Positions 43,395 to 48,837 of a stretch of DNA of 48,837 nucleotides are shown here, one piece after another. A program made the position numbers and the translations under genes. Within the stretch, counting starts at the first letter, position 1, and each line of letters begins with the position of its first letter. The stretch spans positions 1 to 48,837 of the forward strand of contig ONAJ01000019.1 in NCBI GenBank assembly GCA_900315775.1. Direction: 5' to 3'. The stretch is from an uncultured Prevotella sp. Lineage in GTDB: Bacteria > Bacteroidota > Bacteroidia > Bacteroidales > Bacteroidaceae. The notes below the pieces were generated by a model. It saw only the letters and a list, made by a program, of their open reading frames with translations. It was not told the DNA's origin and did no database searches.

Positions 43395-44828
43395 ATGACG
43401 AAAAAAATGAATATCAAGAATATAATCATCGCTGCAGTTGCAACATCCCTGCTCACGGGCTGCGGCATATATAATAAGTATAAGCAGGACGCGCCAACGC
43501 CAACTGACATCTTTGGTAGCGACGAAAACATCAAGGCTGCAACAACTGATAAGACTATAGCACAAATGTCTTGGCAGGAATTTTTCACTGACCCACTGCT
43601 GCAGCAGCTTATTGAACAGGTGCTTGCTAACAACACCGACCTTAACTCTGCACGCATCACAGTAGAGAAGTGTCAGGCGTCGTTGACAGCAGCAAAACTG
43701 GCATATCTGCCAGCACTGAGTCTCGCACCACAGGGCACTCTTGCTAAGTTTGACAAGAACCCGTGGACAAAAACATACAACCTGCCGCTACAACTGTCAA
43801 TGGACATCGACGTCTTCGGGTCGATAACCAACAAGAAACGTGCAGCAAAGGCAGTACTTATGCAGGCTAAGATGCAACAGGAGGCAATACGTGCCAACCT
43901 CGTATCGGTTACTGCACAGCAGTATTTCCTGCTTCAAGTGCTCGACCGACAGTTAGAAATCCTCACACAGACTGACAGCCTGTGGAACGAGTCTCTCAAA
44001 ACAGAAGTGGCACTGTGGGAGAACGGTAAGGCTTATAGCACAGCTGTAAACCAAATGGAGGCATCGTACCTGAGCATAAAGACACAGATTGTGGACACAC
44101 GACGCAGCATACGCGCCGTAGAGAATGCCATCTGTAGCCTGCTTGCCATCAGCCCACAACACATTGAGCGCCAGAAGTGGGGCACATCCACTTTGCACCA
44201 TGCTGAAGCGGCAGGCGATGCAGAACAGCGTATGTTCGACGTTAAGTACCTGCATATTGGTGTGCCGGCAATGATGCTCGAAAACCGTCCCGACATCCGT
44301 ATGGCTAACTTCACTATGGAAGAGGCATTCTACAACACAGCAGCAGCACGCTCTGCCTTCTACCCCAGCATCACACTCAGCGGTAGCGCAGGATGGACAA
44401 ACTCTGCCGGAGGACTCATCGTCAACCCAGGTAAGATGCTTCTTTCTGCTATCGGTTCACTGACACAGCCTATCTTCGCTCGCGGCAGACTTATTGCAAA
44501 TAAGAAAATTGCAAAACTTACCGAAGAAGATATGAAACAGAAGTACGTACAGACTGTTATAGACGCAGGTAACGAGGTTAACGAAGCTATGGCGGACTGT
44601 ATGGCAGCACGTGAGAAACATCAGTACTTCAGCCGTCAGGTAGCAGTACTGCACGAAGCCTACACGGGCACTCACGAACTGATGGATAATGGTAAGGCAA
44701 GCTACATAGAAGTGCTGAAGGCACAGGAGACTCTCCTCGACGCACAACTCGGACAGGCAATGAATATGTACGATGCGGCAGAAGCTATCATCGCACTATA
44801 CATCGCACTCGGTGGCGGAGCAAAATAA
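43395..44828 (+). CDS. Outer-membrane efflux channel (TolC/NodT type)
   Basis: The 477-residue lipoprotein (signal ending SLLTGCG) is the outer-membrane exit duct of the operon. It contains two OEP repeats with long helical hairpins (ITVEKCQASLTAAKL, AVNQMEASYLSIKTQI, KAQETLLDAQLGQAM) and the NRPDIRMANF motif typical of NodT-type factors. Start ATG 43395 keeps the complete signal; ATG 43407 is an alternative. It follows the pump gene by 21 bp and is closed by a terminator at 44855. Confidence 0.92.
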   Translation: MTKKMNIKNIIIAAVATSLLTGCGIYNKYKQDAPTPTDIFGSDENIKAATTDKTIAQMSWQEFFTDPLLQQLIEQVLANNTDLNSARITVEKCQASLTAAKLAYLPALSLAPQGTLAKFDKNPWTKTYNLPLQLSMDIDVFGSITNKKRAAKAVLMQAKMQQEAIRANLVSVTAQQYFLLQVLDRQLEILTQTDSLWNESLKTEVALWENGKAYSTAVNQMEASYLSIKTQIVDTRRSIRAVENAICSLLAISPQHIERQKWGTSTLHHAEAAGDAEQRMFDVKYLHIGVPAMMLENRPDIRMANFTMEEAFYNTAAARSAFYPSITLSGSAGWTNSAGGLIVNPGKMLLSAIGSLTQPIFARGRLIANKKIAKLTEEDMKQKYVQTVIDAGNEVNEAMADCMAAREKHQYFSRQVAVLHEAYTGTHELMDNGKASYIEVLKAQETLLDAQLGQAMNMYDAAEAIIALYIALGGGAK

Positions 44829-44854
44829 TTGTTAGTGTTATTAAATAAGAAACA

Positions 44855-44888
44855 AGCGATGAAGCATTAGCCTCATCGCTCGTTTTTT
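44855..44888 (+). terminator. Terminator of the efflux operon
   Basis: An 8-bp stem (AGCGATGA with TCATCGCT) and 10-nt loop are followed by CGTTTTTTT, 26 bp after the last gene. Confidence 0.85.
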
Positions 44889-45143
44889 TAATACTCATCC
44901 TCGTTGAAAACCTTGCTCTTAACTGATTATCAAGTACTTACATAAGCGTTAACTATTTTTAGCCAAATAAACCGCACGGTCTGAGGAGGTCAAAGGCGAT
45001 TCGTTGGCGGGTTCAACAAACTTATTACCTATTCTCATTTGCATCTTTGCGAGGGCAAAGATACAAATAAGAGTGAAAAGCAAAATTAAACACTACTTAT
45101 TTTCATTTCCGAATGAAAGTTTCTTCTGGAAGCATTGTAATAT
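44889..45143. other. Intergenic region without recognisable features
   Basis: AT-rich spacer between the efflux operon terminator and the next terminator. I see no convincing ORF, RNA or complete promoter here. Confidence 0.4.
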
Positions 45144-45179
45144 AAAGGGACTCTTTCATTTTTGTAAAAGAGTCCCTTT
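45144..45179. terminator. Terminator downstream of the DUF3089 gene
   Basis: A 13-bp perfect stem (AAAGGGACTCTTT with AAAGAGTCCCTTT) and 10-nt loop, with T-rich ends in both directions. It lies 21 bp past the DUF3089 stop. Confidence 0.85.
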
Positions 45180-45200
45180 TCTTACACTTGGTCAGGAATC

Positions 45201-46247
45201 TTATTTCGCACTATTTTTATAAGCAGCGATGCGCTTCGCCACGTTATCCTTGAGGTTGTTGTAGAAGAACGAGTAGTCGTTTTCGTGGAAGCTGGCCGGT
45301 CCGAAGTAATCGGGCATATCGGTGACGGGAGCAGTGGTATTTGTCACGATGACGCCGCGGGCGAGGTTTACCTGTGCGTCCACACCAAGGTCTACAATCT
45401 TACGTACTGGGGTAGTCCCGTTCATCTCCAACTCAAGCGAACCCTTGTTCATGCTGGCGGGTGCGTAGGTCTCATCTCGTTTCCAGTTCAGCGGATTGAT
45501 GCTGATGGCGCCTGGCAGAACGACTTTGTTGTTGGCATTCTCCTCTACGTTCTTGGGACCCTCGGTGTTATAGCTGATGATGACACCCGTGTCGCTCTCG
45601 CCGGTAGCGAACTTCAGATACGGGTATTCCTCAAGGTCATTTTTCGTGATGGAGAAGCCAATGGGATAGGCAGCAACCATGCGCTGGTAATAGTCCTGGT
45701 GCTCCTTGAAGTAGTTCTTCAACACGTACCTGAGCATGGCCGAACCCTGACTGTGAGCCGCGATGATAAACGGACGGCCGTTGTTGCACTTCTCGAAGAA
45801 GTAGTCAAGAGCAGCTTTGATGTCGGTATAGGGTACATCAGCAAGTGCTGGGTCAAGGCTTCCGTATTTCTGCGTAACTTCCGCTGCATACTTGATGCCA
45901 ATCTGACGGTACAATGGTACAAACACGTTGCAGGACTCTTCGAACACGCTTGCATTCGTCTCATATTCACCTGATGCGCGAATCATCATCTCGAGATTGT
46001 GGAGATTCGCAAAGTTGGGAGCTCCCTCTTCGAAGCTCGACTCGATGTACGACGTCGAGTAAATGTAGAATGCATCAACATCTTTGGTTATTTTCGGAAA
46101 CGAAATCCAGTTGTCCATGTCGCTGTAGTCGGTAATCTTCTCCGTTACAGGTTTTGACGGATTATCGTCGTTCGACGAACACGCTGTAAATACGCTTGAA
46201 CCGCAAGTTAGGATGGCGGCAAGCATCCATTTTTCTAAATTTCTCAT
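45201..46247 (-). CDS. DUF3089 alpha/beta-hydrolase lipoprotein
   Basis: The 348-residue protein has a lipoprotein signal (SSVFTACSS, Cys23) and a DUF3089 domain with an alpha/beta-hydrolase fold. DVDAFYIYSTSY is near the start of the domain, and the nucleophile elbow AHSQGSAM gives the catalytic Ser near residue 167. VAAYPIGF and a late charged region may supply the rest of the triad. A lipase or esterase role at the cell surface is inferred. The gene has its own promoter with a large palindrome at 46313-46351 and follows the AraC gene, its likely regulator. Confidence 0.82.
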   Translation of the reverse strand: MRNLEKWMLAAILTCGSSVFTACSSNDDNPSKPVTEKITDYSDMDNWISFPKITKDVDAFYIYSTSYIESSFEEGAPNFANLHNLEMMIRASGEYETNASVFEESCNVFVPLYRQIGIKYAAEVTQKYGSLDPALADVPYTDIKAALDYFFEKCNNGRPFIIAAHSQGSAMLRYVLKNYFKEHQDYYQRMVAAYPIGFSITKNDLEEYPYLKFATGESDTGVIISYNTEGPKNVEENANNKVVLPGAISINPLNWKRDETYAPASMNKGSLELEMNGTTPVRKIVDLGVDAQVNLARGVIVTNTTAPVTDMPDYFGPASFHENDYSFFYNNLKDNVAKRIAAYKNSAK

Positions 46248-46303
46248 GATTACAATATTTATTAGTTACACAATAATTAGTTTTACGATAACCGTTTATT
46301 GTG

Positions 46304-46335
46304 CAAATATAGTTATTGCCCTTTGAAGTCACAAT
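46304..46335 (-). promoter_or_regulatory. Promoter of the DUF3089 gene
   Basis: On the minus strand ATTG (46332-46335), 20 bp spacer and TATATTTG (46304-46311). The spacer and -33 region overlap the palindrome at 46313-46351. Confidence 0.6.
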
Positions 46336-46351
46336 AGTCAAAGGGCAATAA
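46313..46351. promoter_or_regulatory. 14-bp-arm palindrome overlapping the DUF3089 promoter
   Basis: TTATTGCCCTTTGA (46313-46326) and TCAAAGGGCAATAA (46338-46351) are perfect inverted repeats 11 bp apart, between the AraC gene end and the DUF3089 promoter. It could be an operator for the adjacent AraC regulator or a terminator of the AraC gene, although no T-run follows on the minus strand. Confidence 0.7.
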
Positions 46352-46383
46352 ACAGTAAGTTTTGATAATTCAGAAGCGGAATT

Positions 46384-47505
46384 TTACGATTCTGAAGTTC
46401 CAGCGTTACGCATCCACTCTGTCGCAGTCATTCCCATGCTCTGCTTGAAAGCTGCATTAAATGTACTGTAACTACGGAAACCACTCTGGAGAGCCAGTTG
46501 CTGGACCGATATAAGTTGATGAGCAGCAATTGCCTCATGGTAGAGCTTGATAAAGTGCTGGATGCGCAGATTGTTGATGTAGGCATTGTAAGTCATGCCC
46601 TGACTTGAGAAATGCTGGCTCAGATAGAGACGGTTGGTTCCAATAGTCTGAGCAAGCTGTGGGAGGGAAATGTCGTGCTGTAAATAAAGTTGTGGTTCTT
46701 CGCAATACCGCTTTAACTTTGATCCAATGTTGTCACGAATGGTTTGTGACAGGGCATTATCTTCCGTATCTCCCTTGGTGTCTGCTTCCTCTTGGATAAA
46801 CGGCGACTGTGAGAGGCTCAGGTCGCTTAACGTCTCGACTCGCCACAGGAGATAACAGACAAGTACGATGTTGATGCCCTCCAAAATATATTCGTATATC
46901 AGTTCACCTACATCAAGCGAATAGATAGCGTATGCCAGCAATATGATGGCCAGCACCACGAAGCCTTGCCACACCTCCTTGTGCTCCAAATCTGCATAGT
47001 TGTCGCGCAGCCAGCGCCCGTATTGCCTGATCTCGCGTACCATATATGTAATCAAGCCAAGCCACATCAACAGGAAATAGACAAATAACACCGGCAGAAG
47101 GGCATCGTTACGGGTGGTAATGCACCACACCAATCCTGCAATAAGCGGTGCTACCATCACGACAACAGGCCACAGCGGTCGCCTGCGGTCTTGCAGCATA
47201 ACGAACAATATGACTATCGCCAAAGGAATAATCGTCATGCTGTCGAGCAATTCGGCTATAAGACTGCCCAGCATCATATCATCGGGAGAGGTGAGGAAAT
47301 ACATCGGCAGATACCACAGGTGGCACAAAGCAATGGCGGCAAAGAAGGCTGCAGTCCATCGGCGCAGGCGCACCGGCGGCTTGACGTCAGGGGCAATAGC
47401 GTTAGCCCGACGGAACAACAGATAGCAACACGCAATCAAAGACAGCATTGCCACCGATGCATAAAACATAAAGAAAAATATATCTTCCCGAATCTGATCG
47501 TACAT
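46384..47505 (-). CDS. Membrane-anchored AraC-family regulator
   Basis: The 373-residue protein starts with six or seven hydrophobic helices (residues 8-225) and ends in an AraC-type double helix-turn-helix (about 265-370, with QTIGTNRLYLSQHFS and SGFRSYSTFNAAFKQSMGMTATEWM). This layout suits sensing of a signal in the membrane with direct DNA binding in the cytoplasm. ATG 47505 is chosen, as the longer reading passes through the -7 box at 47522. The neighbouring DUF3089 gene with its palindrome is a plausible target. Confidence 0.8.
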   Translation of the reverse strand: MYDQIREDIFFFMFYASVAMLSLIACCYLLFRRANAIAPDVKPPVRLRRWTAAFFAAIALCHLWYLPMYFLTSPDDMMLGSLIAELLDSMTIIPLAIVILFVMLQDRRRPLWPVVVMVAPLIAGLVWCITTRNDALLPVLFVYFLLMWLGLITYMVREIRQYGRWLRDNYADLEHKEVWQGFVVLAIILLAYAIYSLDVGELIYEYILEGINIVLVCYLLWRVETLSDLSLSQSPFIQEEADTKGDTEDNALSQTIRDNIGSKLKRYCEEPQLYLQHDISLPQLAQTIGTNRLYLSQHFSSQGMTYNAYINNLRIQHFIKLYHEAIAAHQLISVQQLALQSGFRSYSTFNAAFKQSMGMTATEWMRNAGTSES

Positions 47506-47521
47506 ATCTGAATTACTGATG

Positions 47522-47529
47522 CAAAAGTA
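47522..47529 (-). promoter_or_regulatory. -7 box of the AraC-family gene
   Basis: TACTTTTG on the minus strand, 17 bp before ATG 47505. Confidence 0.55.
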
Positions 47530-47637
47530 CATAATAAAAAGAAGATTAGGGCTATTCGGGAACAATAATTTGCAGAAATTAGCAAATAAAGGCCCAAATT
47601 TCCCTAATCAATTAGAAAAAACAGAATAATTTCCAAA

Positions 47638-47815
47638 TTATCTGTGGAATCCGCGACCCTGACTTTGCTGTCGTTCTTCCTTCATATCCTGAACAATGTA
47701 GGAAAGTTGTCCTTTCACTCGCTCATTCTCATCAGATTTTAAGAAGGGTAGTGATTATTTCGTCACCTCTATCCATACGGACATAGTAGTTATCGCCAAT
47801 CTTTCTGTATTCCAT
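47638..47815 (-). pseudogene. Broken gene, PPC/DUF296-like start with early stop
   Basis: From ATG 47815 the minus strand reads MEYRKIGDNYYVRMDRGDE and then TAA. The start matches PPC/DUF296 DNA-binding proteins, which go on for about 110 residues more. Adding one A at the stop would give EIITTLLKI, as in intact relatives, so a single-base deletion is likely. Past the stop the same frame continues as SDENERVKGQLSYIVQDMKE to RGFHR and a stop at 47638, which does not look like the rest of that family. A clear promoter remains at 47839. Confidence 0.6.
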
Positions 47816-47838
47816 CTTAATAATTTGTAAAGTTGGAT

Positions 47839-47846
47839 GCAAAGAT
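47839..47846 (-). promoter_or_regulatory. -7 box facing the broken gene
   Basis: TATCTTTG on the minus strand, 24 bp before ATG 47815, divergent from the box at 47869. Confidence 0.5.
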
Positions 47847-47868
47847 ACGAATAATAAAGTAAAAATGA

Positions 47869-47876
47869 GTACCTTT
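47869..47876 (+). promoter_or_regulatory. -7 box of the DUF4250 cluster
   Basis: TACCTTTG on the plus strand, exact consensus. The following leader of about 95 nt to ATG 47978 contains the hairpin at 47921-47946. Confidence 0.6.
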
Positions 47877-47920
47877 GCCCTCCGATTTAATAAGAATTGT
47901 GAAATGACGGAGCAGCGAGA

Positions 47921-47946
47921 GCCATCCGAGCTTGCTCGAAGATGGC
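47921..47946 (+). promoter_or_regulatory. Leader hairpin before the DUF4250 gene
   Basis: GCCATC pairs with GATGGC and CGAG with CTCG around a CTTG loop, leaving two unpaired A. The upstream in-frame ATG (47942) lies in the stem, which argues for the ATG at 47978. Confidence 0.55.
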
Positions 47947-47977
47947 CGAGTCGCGACGGAATAACGAAGAATTCGAA

Positions 47978-48187
47978 ATGGACTACCTACCCAAAGATCC
48001 TGCCATACTGGTTTCAAGCGTGAATATGCTCCTGAGAGACGAGGAGTTTGACACGCTGGAATCACTGTGCTATAACTTCGGCACAGAGCCAAAGGAGATA
48101 AAGAACTACCTGTTCGGGCACGGTTTTGTGTATAGTGAGAAACAGAAGCAATTCCGCCCGATAGGTTATGACAAAGTAACAAGATGA
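47978..48187 (+). CDS. DUF4250 protein
   Basis: The 69-residue protein fits DUF4250: MDYLPKDPAILVSSVNMLLRDE at the start, a helix with LESLCYNFGTEPKEI, and GFVYSEKQKQF at the end. The family is a short, probably cytosolic, winged-helix-like protein of unknown function. An in-frame ATG at 47942 would add 12 residues but lies in a leader hairpin and is not family-like. The stop overlaps the next start (ATGA). Confidence 0.75.
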   Translation: MDYLPKDPAILVSSVNMLLRDEEFDTLESLCYNFGTEPKEIKNYLFGHGFVYSEKQKQFRPIGYDKVTR

Positions 48188-48411
48188 TAACAAAAGACAG
48201 TTTTCTACATCAGAAGCAGAGGATCTATGTTCATTCTACGCTCGACTGGCAGAAGGATGACATAGAGTTGGCCATTTCTGACTATGCCAATGATATGAGC
48301 CAGGAACTGTATGATACCATCAGTGACGGCAGAGCTGACTTCCTGAGAGACCACAAACGGTTTAAAAAGGACATCACCAAGGCTGTTAAAATATTGGAAA
48401 ATATGATATAA
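48184..48411 (+). CDS. Small hypothetical protein
   Basis: The 75-residue, mostly helical and charged protein (ISDYANDMSQELYDTIS, DHKRFKKDITKAVKILE) has no signal peptide or membrane segment. I do not recognise the family. It overlaps DUF4250 by 4 bp and is followed 2 bp later by another gene, so the three are translationally linked. Confidence 0.65.
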   Translation: MITKDSFLHQKQRIYVHSTLDWQKDDIELAISDYANDMSQELYDTISDGRADFLRDHKRFKKDITKAVKILENMI

Positions 48412-48413
48412 CG

Positions 48414-48837
48414 ATGATAGATAAATTTGAAGAGCAACTACACCAGGATTTGAACCAGTTCCTTCAGTCTATGAATGAGGTTGATGCACGTCTGCCTGAG
48501 TGTCCTGATGTTGAAGAGAAGTGGGAGCAGATAGCGAAAGCCTATATTCCCGACGGCATCAGGGAGTTCAACGACTTCCCTTCCGCTTCACTCGGTTGGA
48601 TGATGTATATTGGCATGGCTGTGGCTAAGTTCTGGGATGCTGAATGGGCAATTTACTCAAAGATTGAAGATCTCTACGCCTACATGAGAGACAAGAGGGG
48701 CTACGATGCAATGGATGAATATATCCGTGAAGATGTACTGTTGCTTAGAGGCGTTGACTATACCGTGTTGGAGAAACTGGTTGGTGAATGTGCCTCTCGT
48801 GTCTACAATGCACTCCGTCATCAGAACATAGAACCAG
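48414..48837 (+). CDS. Hypothetical protein, cut by the window end
   Basis: An open frame begins at ATG 48414 and runs 141 codons without a stop to the window edge. The sequence MIDKFEEQLHQDLNQFLQ, DFPSASLGWMMYIGMAVAKFWD and ECASRVYNAL looks like a conserved helical Bacteroidales protein of unknown function. It is the third gene of the DUF4250 cluster. The C-terminus is outside the window. Confidence 0.75.
   Translation, partial: MIDKFEEQLHQDLNQFLQSMNEVDARLPECPDVEEKWEQIAKAYIPDGIREFNDFPSASLGWMMYIGMAVAKFWDAEWAIYSKIEDLYAYMRDKRGYDAMDEYIREDVLLLRGVDYTVLEKLVGECASRVYNALRHQNIEP

Noticed and set aside
47942-47977. N-terminal extension of the DUF4250 protein from ATG 47942
   Set aside because: The codons lie in a leader hairpin and add residues not expected for the family; ATG 47978 fits better.

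Overview
The window looks like a chromosomal segment from Prevotellaceae (Bacteroidales). The signs are promoters of the Bacteroidota type (TAnnTTTG, often with TTTG or ATTG 19-20 bp upstream), no purine-rich ribosome binding sites, a TamL/TamB pair, a DUF2723 membrane glycosyltransferase, a BspA-like leucine-rich-repeat surface protein, Prevotella-style C-terminal sorting tails, DUF4827/DUF4199/DUF6452/DUF6048/DUF4250 proteins and a Bacteroidota-type SRP RNA. No phage, CRISPR array or intact transposase gene is visible.

Layout. 1-290: repeat-rich edge. 289-2609 (-): a sugar nucleotidyltransferase coupled to guaA. 2727-11524 (+): metallophosphoesterase, purD, two membrane proteins, the DUF2723 protein, a polysaccharide deacetylase and queG. 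11484-16787 (-): nucleotidyltransferase, DHH phosphoesterase, DUF4827 lipoprotein, glmM and two tandem deoxynucleoside kinases, apparently one operon. 16897-25901 (-): TetR regulator, fabG, RluA-type pseudouridine synthase, tamB and tamL, also operon-like. 26067-26139 (+): initiator tRNA followed by a duplicated 3' end. 26329-31613 (-): an accessory region with two large secreted proteins, each followed by a small peptide with a shared YIKP motif. 31620-33940: about 2.3 kb with little coding: a long inverted repeat enclosing a 22-nt periodic array, a small lytic-transglycosylase-like gene with a structured leader, a stem-loop cluster, tRNA-Thr and SRP RNA. 33941-38266 (+): DUF4199, GT2 glycosyltransferase, DUF6452/DUF6048, apbE and a Crp/Fnr regulator, facing a radical SAM gene (-). 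39143-44828 (+): complete tripartite RND efflux operon. 45201-47505 (-): DUF3089 lipoprotein hydrolase and a membrane-anchored AraC regulator. 47638-48837: a broken gene, then DUF4250 and two further small genes, the last running off the window.

The housekeeping genes cover purine synthesis and salvage (guaA, purD, deoxynucleoside kinases), cell-envelope precursors (nucleotidyltransferases, glmM), outer-membrane assembly (TamL/TamB), fatty acid synthesis (fabG) and tRNA modification (queG). The signals least explained by ordinary genes are: (1) the 59-bp perfect inverted repeat with its 22-nt array, probably with a relative at the window start; (2) the repeated cassette of secreted protein plus YIKP small peptide; (3) a pseudoknot-like leader before the transglycosylase-like gene; (4) dispersed 7-, 8- and 9-bp tandem arrays at gene boundaries and inside two coding sequences; and (5) a heptameric GTGGTTA tail after three terminator hairpins.
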